NCBI GenBank assembly: GCA_963601185.1
Contig: CAVCEE010000010.1
Span: forward strand, 1 to 64,000
Origin: Limisoma sp963601185
GTDB lineage: Bacteria > Bacteroidota > Bacteroidia > Bacteroidales > Muribaculaceae
Direction: 5' to 3'
Length of the DNA stretch: 64,000 nucleotides
Below are positions 1 to 7,913 of this stretch, piece by piece. Every line of letters begins with the position of its first letter. The stretch's first letter is position 1. A program made the position numbers and the translations under genes. The notes under the pieces are model-generated. The model did not search any database. It worked only from the letters and a program-made list of their open reading frames with translations, and was not told where the DNA came from.

Positions 1-81
1 TCTTCCTTCGTCTTGTCTTTTTATCGCATCATTTCAATGTTCTCTTCTCTCGCAACCAGGCTCATTTCCCGATTGCGAGTG

Positions 82-114
82 CAAAGGTACGGCAAAAATC
101 ATATACCATCCAAA
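82..114 (-). promoter_or_regulatory. promoter firing off the left edge
   Basis: On the minus strand a TTTG (111-114) is followed after 21 bp by TACCTTTG (82-89), the Bacteroidetes housekeeping promoter form. It lies downstream of the helicase gene and points leftwards, so it should drive a gene whose coding part is outside this window. Nothing else is recognisable in bases 1-196. Confidence 0.6.
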
Positions 115-196
115 TATTTCCACAACTTTTTTTCTCGTTTTTTAGAACAAATTTTGCAAATCTCTATTTCACAGCAATTTGCGACCAAAACTTTTT

Positions 197-2089
197 TCAA
201 CAATTTTCAGCGGCGATTGATTCCATCAGCGTTTTGTAAAACTTATGCTTGCACAGCGTCGCCACCGAACCGATTATCACAAGTTTCATTTTTGCGCGCG
301 TCATAGCCACATTCATCCGCCGGAGATCAGTCAAAAATCCAATTTTCCCGTCGTCATTGCTTCTCACAAGACTGATAAAAACCACATCTCGCTCCTGCCC
401 CTGGAAGCCATCGACCGTGTTTATCGCCAATTTCCGCCCAAGTTTACGGAAAAGCGACTTCCTCCTTTTCGCCCGGCGAAGCCATGCCACCTGAGCCTTG
501 TAGGGAGAAATCACGGCAAAATCTATGTTTTCATCCTCCACTCTCTGCTCGCCTATCCTGTTTATATACGTCTCCAAGCGCTCAAGCACAAACTGTCCCT
601 CCTCAGGATTGACCCGTCCGCCGGTCGACGAGACGTATTTTTCCGAAAAATCCATATCGGTAGTGTCAATCCATTCGATAGGATTGTCAAAATCAAGAAT
701 GCCGCGGAAACCGACGCTGGCATCAGCCTTAAGCACGCCTCCATAAAACCATTCGGAGGAGAACTTCATTATCGCCTCATTCATACGGTACTGCACATCG
801 AGCAATGTAACAGCCTCCGGACAGTTGTCCACCACATTCTCCATCAGAGAGCGCGACAATCCGGCACGCTCCGCTTCCAGACATTTCACCGTTGGCGGCA
901 ACTGGCAATGGTCACCTGCAAAGACCACTCGATCCGCTTTCCTGATAGCGATCCAACTCGCCGCCTCAAGCGCCTGTCCTGCCTCGTCTATATATAAGGT
1001 AGAAAATCGGCGGCCATTGAGCAGCGCATTGTTGCTTCCCACGAGTGTTGACGCCACTACGCGAGCATTGTCGAACACGCCAATCTGTATCTTCAACTCA
1101 AGTTCAACAGCCCTGCGCCTCAACGACCGCAGCCTGTTGGCTATGGCGGACGAATCTGTGCGCGACATACGCCTTCCTGCCGACACCTCGCGAATCATCT
1201 TGCGGACGCTCCATAGTTCAGGATAGTCGGGATGCGCCTCAAACTGCCGTTCGTAGGTTGCCGAAAGCACCTTATCGTTAACCCTCGCCGGATTACCGAT
1301 GCGCAGCACCGCAACGCCACGGTCTATCAGTTTTTCGAGAATCCAATCAACGGCGGCATTGCTCTGCGCACACACCAGCACCTGCGGCTCTCTGCGCAGA
1401 GTTTCATAAATCGCCTCCACCAGCGTAGTGGTCTTGCCAGTGCCCGGAGGGCCGTGCACCACCATCACGTCGCGGCAGCACAGCGATTTGTTCACCGCCA
1501 CCTGCTGCCGGGCATTGAGCCACGGCATAGCCATCGGTTGAAGTTGGCGAAATCCCGCCGGCGACAGTCCACAGATTACGTCGCGCAGTTCCGCCAGACG
1601 GTTGCCTTTCGCCGCTACGACAGTATCAAGAGCCTCACGCATAGCGACAAAGGACGTTTCGTCGAATGCCAAATCTACGCCAAGCCGCGCCACCCCGTCG
1701 ATTTCCTTAAGTGCCGACGCAGACGGCAACGCAATGACCAAGTGGTCGGCATCCGCATAACTCACTGATGCCATAAAGTTGCGGTACTTCACCGAGCCAT
1801 CGAGTGCCTCGTAGAAAAAGCGCACCTGCCGCCCCGGTTCAAACGCGTGGTCGTCGGCATCGTCGTCCGAGTCGCCTACCTTCGCCACCTCAACCACATA
1901 GCGGTTTAAGGAATTGTAGTAACTCCGCCCCAGCCTCACAGGAAACCAGCACTGTCCGCGCGCCACTCTGCGCTTGATACCCATCTCGCCCGTCTGCCGC
2001 TCATATTCCGACTTCTCATAGTCGTACTCCATCTGCAACAGCCGCCGCTGTCTGCCGAAATGACTCTCTATTGATTCTTTTCTTTCCAT
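197..2089 (-). CDS. superfamily I DNA/RNA helicase (UPF1/IGHMBP2-like)
   Basis: Predicted ATP-dependent helicase of the SF1 AAA_11/AAA_12 type, cytoplasmic, 630 residues. Visible motifs in order are an N-terminal beta-rich accessory region, Walker A GPPGTGKTT (about residues 213-221), Walker B YIDEAGQA, motif III GDHCQLPPT, the QYRMNEAI motif, and the C-terminal VDGFQGQERD and AMTRAK motifs. All core motifs are intact. An in-frame ATG lies seven codons upstream (2110), but a TACCTTTG promoter box sits between the two, so the ATG at 2089 is preferred. It is transcribed alone, divergently from the DUF1460 gene. The exact cellular substrate (DNA or RNA) cannot be told from sequence. Confidence 0.93.
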   Translation of the reverse strand: MERKESIESHFGRQRRLLQMEYDYEKSEYERQTGEMGIKRRVARGQCWFPVRLGRSYYNSLNRYVVEVAKVGDSDDDADDHAFEPGRQVRFFYEALDGSVKYRNFMASVSYADADHLVIALPSASALKEIDGVARLGVDLAFDETSFVAMREALDTVVAAKGNRLAELRDVICGLSPAGFRQLQPMAMPWLNARQQVAVNKSLCCRDVMVVHGPPGTGKTTTLVEAIYETLRREPQVLVCAQSNAAVDWILEKLIDRGVAVLRIGNPARVNDKVLSATYERQFEAHPDYPELWSVRKMIREVSAGRRMSRTDSSAIANRLRSLRRRAVELELKIQIGVFDNARVVASTLVGSNNALLNGRRFSTLYIDEAGQALEAASWIAIRKADRVVFAGDHCQLPPTVKCLEAERAGLSRSLMENVVDNCPEAVTLLDVQYRMNEAIMKFSSEWFYGGVLKADASVGFRGILDFDNPIEWIDTTDMDFSEKYVSSTGGRVNPEEGQFVLERLETYINRIGEQRVEDENIDFAVISPYKAQVAWLRRAKRRKSLFRKLGRKLAINTVDGFQGQERDVVFISLVRSNDDGKIGFLTDLRRMNVAMTRAKMKLVIIGSVATLCKHKFYKTLMESIAAENC

Positions 2090-2097
2090 AGCCGCCA

Positions 2098-2105
2098 CAA
2101 AGGTA
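2098..2105 (-). promoter_or_regulatory. -7 promoter box of the helicase gene
   Basis: TACCTTTG on the minus strand, 8 nt from the ATG at 2089. No clear TTG lies 19-21 bp upstream. If used, the mRNA would have almost no 5' leader. Confidence 0.45.
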
Positions 2106-2176
2106 GGCATTCCGCCCCTAACAATCTCCAGAAAGCAGTGAAAAGAGGTCGGAATTGCGCCGTTGGTCGGAGATGG

Positions 2177-2207
2177 TTGATAATTTCAAAATAAAAATGT
2201 ATCTTCG
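2177..2207 (+). promoter_or_regulatory. promoter of the DUF1460 gene
   Basis: TTG (2177-2179), 20 bp, then TATCTTCG (2200-2207). This is one base away from the TAnnTTTG consensus and lies 16 nt before the chosen ATG at 2224. Its position argues against the upstream in-frame ATG at 2155. Confidence 0.5.
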
Positions 2208-2223
2208 TGAAAAATTCCATAAT

Positions 2224-3099
2224 ATGATAAAACGACTACTCTCAATACTCATAATCTCGGCGACTTCAGTTTGCGCCCACGCATTTTCAATCGAGGCTCT
2301 GCGCTTCCACTGCGCCGACGACACGGTGAAAATCAACCAGATGCTCCACGACGCGATTACCAACCAGTCGCTCAAGACGCAAGGTCAGTATATGTCGTTT
2401 TTCGCCGACAAACTTATGAGCACTCCCTATGTAGCACACACTCTTGAAGGCGACTGCGAGTATCTCACCATCAACGTCGATCAACTCGACTGCACCACAT
2501 TCGTGGAGACGCTTGTCGCCCTGACAAAAGCAGCCGTAGCAAAATCGCCGTCGTGGTACTCCTATGCGTCGCAACTCGAAAACATCCGCTACCATTCTGG
2601 GCACATCGACGGCTATGCGTCACGCCTACACTACATCAGCGCATGGGTCATTGAGAACGCCAACCGCGGCAACTTCCGCGAAATCACCGGGCAGATTCCT
2701 AGCAGCGAGGCGGTCGTAAAGTCACTCAACTTCATGTCGACCCACCGCAATAGTTATCCAGCCCTGGCCGACAGCACCGCCTACGCCGAAATCAAGAACC
2801 TCGAGGCCGGCTATAATAGCCACCGTTTCTCAATCATAAACAAGCGCAACCTCTACAAAAAGGACGTAATCAACGAACTGCGTGACGGCGACGTCATCTG
2901 CCTCACCACGAAGACTGACGGTCTCGACGTGTCACACCTCGGCATTGTGCGCTTCGTCAAGGGCAAGCCTCATTTGCTCCACGCTTCATCAAACGCGAAG
3001 AAGGTGATTATCGACAAGGACGACTTATTTGAGATGCTGAAACCCCTGCGTAGCAACACCGGTATCAGGGTGATACGCCTCACCGACGAGATTTACTAA
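2224..3099 (+). CDS. DUF1460 N-acetylmuramoyl-L-alanine amidase-like protein
   Basis: Secreted or periplasmic cell-wall hydrolase-like protein of 291 residues. It starts with a signal peptide (MIKRLLSILIISATSVCAHA). The DUF1460 (PF07313) hallmark DCTTFVETLVAL carries the presumed catalytic Cys, and a later HLGIVRF segment supplies the presumed His, as in papain/NlpC-like folds. It probably cleaves peptidoglycan, but the bond is not predictable from sequence. An in-frame ATG at 2155 would add 23 residues before the signal peptide and overlaps the promoter, so 2224 was chosen. It is a single gene, convergent with the hsp20 gene, with a shared hairpin terminator between them. Confidence 0.88.
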   Translation: MIKRLLSILIISATSVCAHAFSIEALRFHCADDTVKINQMLHDAITNQSLKTQGQYMSFFADKLMSTPYVAHTLEGDCEYLTINVDQLDCTTFVETLVALTKAAVAKSPSWYSYASQLENIRYHSGHIDGYASRLHYISAWVIENANRGNFREITGQIPSSEAVVKSLNFMSTHRNSYPALADSTAYAEIKNLEAGYNSHRFSIINKRNLYKKDVINELRDGDVICLTTKTDGLDVSHLGIVRFVKGKPHLLHASSNAKKVIIDKDDLFEMLKPLRSNTGIRVIRLTDEIY

Positions 3100-3120
3100 A
3101 CCCCTGTGGCAAAAAACTTA

Positions 3121-3155
3121 AAAGCGGACTGGTGCGATTTGCACCGGTCCGCTTT
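3121..3155. terminator. bidirectional hairpin terminator
   Basis: AAAGCGGACTGGTGC, a 5-nt loop, then GCACCGGTCCGCTTT. This is a 15-bp stem with one G.U pair and A/T flanks on both sides, placed between convergent DUF1460 and hsp20 genes. Confidence 0.85.
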
Positions 3156-3179
3156 CAATATAAGCCCTTGTAAAGTTTT

Positions 3180-3611
3180 TTACTTAATCTCAATATTTCT
3201 CGTCAACTTCGGCAAATCCTCCTTGCGGATTTTCGGCAAAGTGATGTCGAGCACGCCATTTTCCACGGTTGCACCGATTTTCTCCTTGTCTACATCGTCA
3301 GGCAGAATCATTGTCTGCTCAAACTTCGAGTAGGAGAACTCGCGGCGCAGATACTTGCGGCTCTTGCTCTCGTCCTTGTTGTCCGATTTCTTCTCCATCA
3401 CAATCACGAGGTTGCTGTCCTCATCGATATGAATGTCGAAATCACCCTTTGTCATACCCGGAGCGGCGACCTCAACCTTATATTCATTTTCCGTTTCGCT
3501 AACATTGATGGCAGGTGCCGTTGCATTGGCTTTGGCCATCCACTCGTTGTCAAAAAAGTCATTGAAGATACTTGGCAACCAAGTCTGATCGTTTCTTCTC
3601 ATTGGCATCAT
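3180..3611 (-). CDS. Hsp20/alpha-crystallin small heat-shock protein
   Basis: ATP-independent holdase chaperone, cytoplasmic, 143 residues, normal for the family. A short variable N-terminus (MMPMRRNDQTW) is followed by an alpha-crystallin domain from about residue 35 to 135 with the typical PGMTKGDFDIHID strand and the conserved NGVLDITLPK near the C-terminus, then a short tail ending in RNIEIK. A good ribosome-binding sequence (AGGAGAT) lies 7 nt before the ATG, which is unusual for this phylum and supports the start. It stands alone. No heat-shock-specific promoter could be recognised upstream. Confidence 0.93.
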   Translation of the reverse strand: MMPMRRNDQTWLPSIFNDFFDNEWMAKANATAPAINVSETENEYKVEVAAPGMTKGDFDIHIDEDSNLVIVMEKKSDNKDESKSRKYLRREFSYSKFEQTMILPDDVDKEKIGATVENGVLDITLPKIRKEDLPKLTRNIEIK

Positions 3612-3817
3612 AATTATTATCTCCTATTTTTTGATTAAACATTCTTTTTATCGAGCCTCCTTGGGCATTTCCGCCTTCGGAAGTTCGACCTAAAAGATTG
3701 CAAAACCAAAGCCAAACATTTGGCATTCAAAAATATAGACAAATTGTCCACATTCGCTGACAATCTTTCGCCACATCTGCCAATTTTTCGCCACTTCCAC
3801 GGCCGAAGCACCGCTCG

Positions 3818-4186
3818 TCAGAGGAAGTCAGCCCACCGGTTATACACCTGAGCAAACATATCAATCTCGCGCTTGCTGATGCCCAAACCTACAGCGATGC
3901 CTCCCCATTTGCCAACACCCCTCAACTCACCCTTTATAATCGTCAACGCTTCATCCTTGCCAATCATATATTCCTCACACGAATCAAGCAAAATCTGCAA
4001 GTCTGACTCATTGGTTGATGAATTTATCAACAGGCTTTGATACCCACTGAGCGTTGGATTCATATCATATACCGGCGACAACGTCCACCCCTTGGGCGTA
4101 AGCAGGAAGCTATGATTGCGGAAATGGTCATCACTGTTGCCTATGGCTATGTTGAACGCCACACGACGATAGAGATGCGAATACAA
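3818..4186 (-). pseudogene. HipA C-terminal remnant
   Basis: This frame encodes about 122 residues matching only the C-terminal lobe of HipA-type Ser/Thr kinases: RRVAFNIAIGNSDDHFRNHS (catalytic loop with Asp and Asn) and SPVYDMNP (the DFG-like metal-binding Asp). The N-terminal two thirds (HipA_N, P-loop) are missing. No ATG opens the frame: it can only begin at a TTG, and a stop lies a few codons further up. No hipB-like antitoxin gene is next to it. I infer a decayed toxin-antitoxin relic. The C-terminal end looks complete. Confidence 0.7.
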
Positions 4187-4353
4187 GTTTTTTTATTCAT
4201 TTTATGATATATTAAATAAACGGAGTGCCATTTTTTTAATGCATCCCGTGGTTCGCAACACGGCACACTCATCCCTCTACGATACAGAAAGCCATTTAGG
4301 GCAACCACGGTCTGTCCCATTTAAAAAAATCAGCGAAATTTTCTGGGGAATTG

Positions 4354-4385
4354 TTTTGGTAATTAGGAAATTGTGTGTACCTTTG
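4354..4385 (+). promoter_or_regulatory. rpsO promoter
   Basis: TTTTG (4354-4358), 19 bp, TACCTTTG (4378-4385). This is a perfect match to the Bacteroidetes primary sigma factor consensus, 40 nt before the rpsO ATG. The 240 bases between the HipA remnant and rpsO hold nothing else that I recognise. Confidence 0.85.
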
Positions 4386-4425
4386 CGGTCGCTAATTGAA
4401 TATTAACTTTTTAAACTGATTTAGA

Positions 4426-4701
4426 ATGCATTTAAATTCTGAAGAGAAAAAGGCGATCTTCGAGAAGTACGGTAAGTCGAATACTGATACTGGTTCTGCA
4501 GAGTCCCAGATTGCATTATTTTCTATCCGTATTGCTCATTTGACTCAACACTTGAAGTCAAATCACAAAGATCATAGTACAACTCGCGCCCTCAAGATGC
4601 TCGTAGGTAAGCGCCGCCGCCTGTTGGATTATCTGATCCGCACAGACATCAACCGCTACCGTGCTATCATCGCTAAAGAGGAGCTCGGCATCAGAAAGTA
4701 A
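4426..4701 (+). CDS. rpsO: 30S ribosomal protein S15
   Basis: Small-subunit ribosomal protein that binds 16S rRNA early in assembly and contributes to an intersubunit bridge. It is 91 residues, close to the usual 89. Typical segments are FGKS-like YGKSNTDTGSAESQIAL, LTQHLKSNHKDH, the conserved LVGKRRRLLDYL, and the C-terminal YRAIIAKEELGIRK. It has its own strong promoter and its own terminator, so it is transcribed as a single gene as in many Bacteroidetes. Confidence 0.98.
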   Translation: MHLNSEEKKAIFEKYGKSNTDTGSAESQIALFSIRIAHLTQHLKSNHKDHSTTRALKMLVGKRRRLLDYLIRTDINRYRAIIAKEELGIRK

Positions 4702-4735
4702 TCGCCCATTTACGCTGCGATTATGCAAGAAAACG

Positions 4736-4769
4736 AAGGCTGTCCGCTATCGGGCAGCCTTTTCTTTTG
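4736..4769 (+). terminator. rpsO terminator
   Basis: AAGGCTGTCCG, CTAT, CGGGCAGCCTT (4736-4761). This is an 11-bp stem with one G.U pair, followed by TTTCTTTT. Confidence 0.85.
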
Positions 4770-4843
4770 TTATTTTAGCACAAAAAGATGCTCTTAATTC
4801 GTGGATTTTAAGTACTTTCGCAACAACTATACACAATTCGGAA

Positions 4844-5290
4844 ATGACAGACAACGTTACAGTAAAGATTATCAACAAATCGAAGAACGATTTGCCGAAA
4901 TATTCCACTCCAAGTGCGGCAGGCATGGACCTCCGTGCCAACCTCGAAGCCCCCGTCGCCCTCGCTCCGCTGGAGCGCAAACTGATTCCTACAGGCATCT
5001 TCATCGAACTGCCGGAGGGCTACGAATGCCAGATACGCCCACGCAGCGGACTCGCGCTGAAGCACGGCATCACCGTGCTCAACACCCCAGGAACGGTCGA
5101 TGCCGACTATCGCGGCGAAATCGGTGTTATCCTCGTGAACCTCAGCAACGAGCCATTTGTTGTCAACGACGGCGAGCGCATCTGTCAGATGGTAGTGGCA
5201 CACCACGCCACCGTTGAATGGTCGGTAGCAGAAACCCTCGCCGACAGTGAACGCGGCGCTGGCGGATTCGGTCACACGGGAGTGAAATAA
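4844..5290 (+). CDS. dut: dUTP diphosphatase
   Basis: Hydrolyses dUTP to dUMP and pyrophosphate, keeping uracil out of DNA and feeding dTMP synthesis. Trimeric dUTPase of 148 residues with all five motifs: AGMDLRA (26-32), RPRSGLALK (66-73), TVDADYRGEIGV (84-95, catalytic Asp 86), ERICQMVV (111-118) and RGAGGFGHTG (137-146). The last has His where Ser is usual. The frame is open for 61 codons upstream, into rpsO, but that stretch crosses the rpsO terminator, so the ATG at 4844 is used. TACTTTCG at 4813-4820 is a weak promoter box. It heads a same-strand run reaching 11793. Confidence 0.96.
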   Translation: MTDNVTVKIINKSKNDLPKYSTPSAAGMDLRANLEAPVALAPLERKLIPTGIFIELPEGYECQIRPRSGLALKHGITVLNTPGTVDADYRGEIGVILVNLSNEPFVVNDGERICQMVVAHHATVEWSVAETLADSERGAGGFGHTGVK

Positions 5291-5322
5291 CATAACTGCT
5301 CCAACAGGAAAGGAAAAAGATT

Positions 5323-7059
5323 GTGAACAACAAATTCAGAAACATATTTGTGGCGGCTCTGCTTTCGGCAATCATCCTGCCGATGTTTGCAGGCAAGCCG
5401 AACGATGCCGACAGGCGCAAGGCTGAATACGCGTTTATCGAGGCAATATCAAAGAAAGAAGCAGGCGACTATGATGCCGCCTATGCACTCTTGAAGCACG
5501 CCCACGCCTTCGATCCAGAGAACCCAACCATCAATTTCTATCTCGGATTCACTGCACTCAACCTCGAATACCCTACTCAGGAGGAATTGGATTCTGCCAT
5601 CGCACTGATGCGCCACAACACCGTCGATCGCCCTGCCGACTACTACGAAAACTATGTCTATGCGGCACTTTGCTCGTCGCTCGGACGTAACGACGAGTCG
5701 GTGCGAGTGCTTGAGCAATTGGTTGCAGAATATCCGTCGAAGACGGAACTCTTCCCGAAACTCGCCATCGGCTACGGCGCACAGGGCAATTTCGAGAAAG
5801 CCATCGCCACAATCGACAGCGTGGAAAAGACCGAGGGACGCACCCTCAACAGCACGGTGATGAAAGTGAACTACCTGTTCCAACTCAAAGACACCGTGGG
5901 CATCATCAGCAACGCCAAGATGCTCCTCGCCGAAGCGCCAAACAGCGCCGAGCCTAACGCCCTTGCCGGCAACATCTTTGCCCAACTGGACAAGCCCGAC
6001 AGTGCATTCCACTACTACAACCGCGCTCTGGAGATTGACCCCGACTACGGATATGCCAACCTCCAGAAGGCAAACCTCTACAACAGCCTCGGCGACTCGA
6101 CCAACTATGAGAAAGAGATTACCAACGTGCTTCTGAACAAGAACATCGAGGTTGACACCAAGATCGACATCCTCACCGACTACATCCGCAACTGCATCCA
6201 ACAGGGCGACTCGTCGGCACGCGTCGACAATATGTTCCGCGTAATCCTCAACCAGCACCCCCACGAAGCGCCGCTGCGCAACCTCTTCTGCGACTATCTG
6301 GCGTTCAAAAAGGACTACAAAAACGCGGCAGAGCAACTCTCCTACACGCTCGACATCGATCCGTCGAATCCGCAGAACTGGGAACGACTGATGTGGTTCT
6401 ACGCTTTCCTCAAAGAGCCGCAAAAGGCCATCGAGACAGGCAAGAAAGCCATCGAATACGCCCCCGACGAACTCACCCTGCGACGCACACTCGCATGGGC
6501 ATACTCGCAGAACAAGGACTACGACCTTTCCATCGCCACCTACGACTCTCTGCTCATTAGCAACAAAGAGCAACAAACCATCAGCGAGGCTGAAATCTAC
6601 ACGTCGATGGGCGATGTATACCAGCAAATGGGCGATTCCGCCAACACGGTGAAAAACTACGAGATGGCACTTGCCATCGACCCGGGCAACGTGATGGCTC
6701 TCAACAACTATGCCTACTACTTGCTCATCCACGACCCGTCGCGGCTCAACGATGCCGCAAAGATGGCAGAAACGGCTGTATCGGCAGAGCCCGACAACAG
6801 TTCGTATCTCGACACATTCGCCTGGGCACTGTTTCTCAAGCGCGACTACCAAAAGGCTCTGACATTCATCGAGAAAGCCGCCGAAAAGCGCGAGCCTACC
6901 GACAACAACTCTGAGTTGTGGGAGCACTACGGCGACATCCTTTTTATGCTCGGCAAGCCCGACGAGGCATTGGCGAAATGGAAGGATGCACTGAAGGGCA
7001 ATCCCGACTCAAAACTTCTGAAAAAGAAAATCGAAAACAAAGCATATTTCTATGAGTAA
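5323..7059 (+). CDS. secreted tetratricopeptide-repeat protein
   Basis: Protein of 578 residues with an N-terminal signal peptide (NIFVAALLSAIILPMFAG) followed by TPR units over nearly the whole length. Examples are KEAGDYDAAYALLKHAHAFD near 45, AFHYYNRALEIDPDYGYANL near 225 and TVKNYEMALAIDPGNVMALN near 445. The start is a GTG with AGGAAAGG 12-19 nt upstream, because the signal peptide would be lost with any later start. It probably acts as a periplasmic or outer-membrane protein-protein scaffold. In other Bacteroidetes such a protein precedes a DUF4292 lipoprotein and an EnvC-like protein, as here, suggesting an envelope-biogenesis role. The stop overlaps the next gene by 8 bp. Confidence 0.85.
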   Translation: MNNKFRNIFVAALLSAIILPMFAGKPNDADRRKAEYAFIEAISKKEAGDYDAAYALLKHAHAFDPENPTINFYLGFTALNLEYPTQEELDSAIALMRHNTVDRPADYYENYVYAALCSSLGRNDESVRVLEQLVAEYPSKTELFPKLAIGYGAQGNFEKAIATIDSVEKTEGRTLNSTVMKVNYLFQLKDTVGIISNAKMLLAEAPNSAEPNALAGNIFAQLDKPDSAFHYYNRALEIDPDYGYANLQKANLYNSLGDSTNYEKEITNVLLNKNIEVDTKIDILTDYIRNCIQQGDSSARVDNMFRVILNQHPHEAPLRNLFCDYLAFKKDYKNAAEQLSYTLDIDPSNPQNWERLMWFYAFLKEPQKAIETGKKAIEYAPDELTLRRTLAWAYSQNKDYDLSIATYDSLLISNKEQQTISEAEIYTSMGDVYQQMGDSANTVKNYEMALAIDPGNVMALNNYAYYLLIHDPSRLNDAAKMAETAVSAEPDNSSYLDTFAWALFLKRDYQKALTFIEKAAEKREPTDNNSELWEHYGDILFMLGKPDEALAKWKDALKGNPDSKLLKKKIENKAYFYE

Positions 7060-7903
7060 ATTTTCAATCGCAATAGCATTGGCTGCTGTATTGGTAGCAA
7101 CAACGGCTTGCCACTCGGCGCAAAAGGCCGTGTCAGCCGAAACGCGCGCCAACACGGAAAGCACAAAAGTGGAGGCTGACTGGAGCAAGTCGGCTTACAA
7201 TCCGCTCACTGCCGCCGCTGCGGCAAAAGAATGGGCCGACTTTTCCGCTTCAGGCAACATCACCGTGGGCACGACAAGCAACCTCAGCAGCACGATGCAA
7301 CTGAAGATGGTGCGCGGCAAGTCCATCTCTATATCCATCCGCCCTATCCTCGGCATCGAGATGGGCAAGCTCTTCATCGACAAGGATTCGGTGACGATTG
7401 TCGACAAATACCACAGCATCTATATGCGCGAATCGGTCGGACAGTTTCTCGGCAACGACATTAGTCTGAACGCCTTGCAAAATCTGCTTCTGTCGCGACC
7501 GTTCGACCTCAGCGACGGCGGCTTCAGCGTTGTCAACGCCCACCATTTCACCGCCACCGATCCCGACAGCAACAACGGATGGGAAATGCGCCCGAAGGCT
7601 ACGGTATCGTCGGCGTTCTCCTACGTTTTCAATATGTTTGAAAACAATATCAGCAAGTTTATCGTAACGCTCGCCAACGGCCGTGCCTATACGCTCAACT
7701 TCGGCAACTACAAGCAGGTGAGCAGCGACACCATCGCCACCGACATCAACGCACGGATTGAGGTCAGCGCCACCGTAGTGCAACTCGACATCCGCTACAC
7801 CAAGTCGCTCAAATGGAACAGCGGCATCGTCGACTCCATCAGCATCCCGGCAGGTGCGCAGCGCTACAGTTTTGCACAAATTATGAAATCCCTCTCACTA
7901 TAA
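7052..7903 (+). CDS. DUF4292 family lipoprotein
   Basis: Lipoprotein of 283 residues. The lipobox VLVATTACHS places the lipidated Cys near residue 20. The body is beta-rich, with a first half resembling LolA/LolB-type folds (SASGNITVGTTSNLSSTMQLKMVRGKSI), consistent with the DUF4292 family. This suggests a lipid- or lipoprotein-handling fold in the outer membrane, but the function is not established. It overlaps the TPR gene by 8 bp and is 10 bp from the EnvC-like gene, so the three are almost certainly co-transcribed. Confidence 0.8.
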   Translation: MSKFSIAIALAAVLVATTACHSAQKAVSAETRANTESTKVEADWSKSAYNPLTAAAAAKEWADFSASGNITVGTTSNLSSTMQLKMVRGKSISISIRPILGIEMGKLFIDKDSVTIVDKYHSIYMRESVGQFLGNDISLNALQNLLLSRPFDLSDGGFSVVNAHHFTATDPDSNNGWEMRPKATVSSAFSYVFNMFENNISKFIVTLANGRAYTLNFGNYKQVSSDTIATDINARIEVSATVVQLDIRYTKSLKWNSGIVDSISIPAGAQRYSFAQIMKSLSL

Positions 7904-7913
7904 CTGACGGCTT

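Noticed and set aside
3728..3735. TATTTTTG as hsp20 promoter
   Set aside because: The nearest TTG is 25 bp away and the region is AT-rich, so a chance match is likely.
4661..4843. N-terminal extension of dUTPase starting inside rpsO
   Set aside because: It would span the rpsO terminator, and the family motifs start right after the ATG at 4844.
5449..6927. 492-codon open frame opposite the TPR gene
   Set aside because: Low-complexity Val/Arg/His/Gly composition typical of the antisense of a G+C-rich gene. The TPR frame on the other strand is clearly real.
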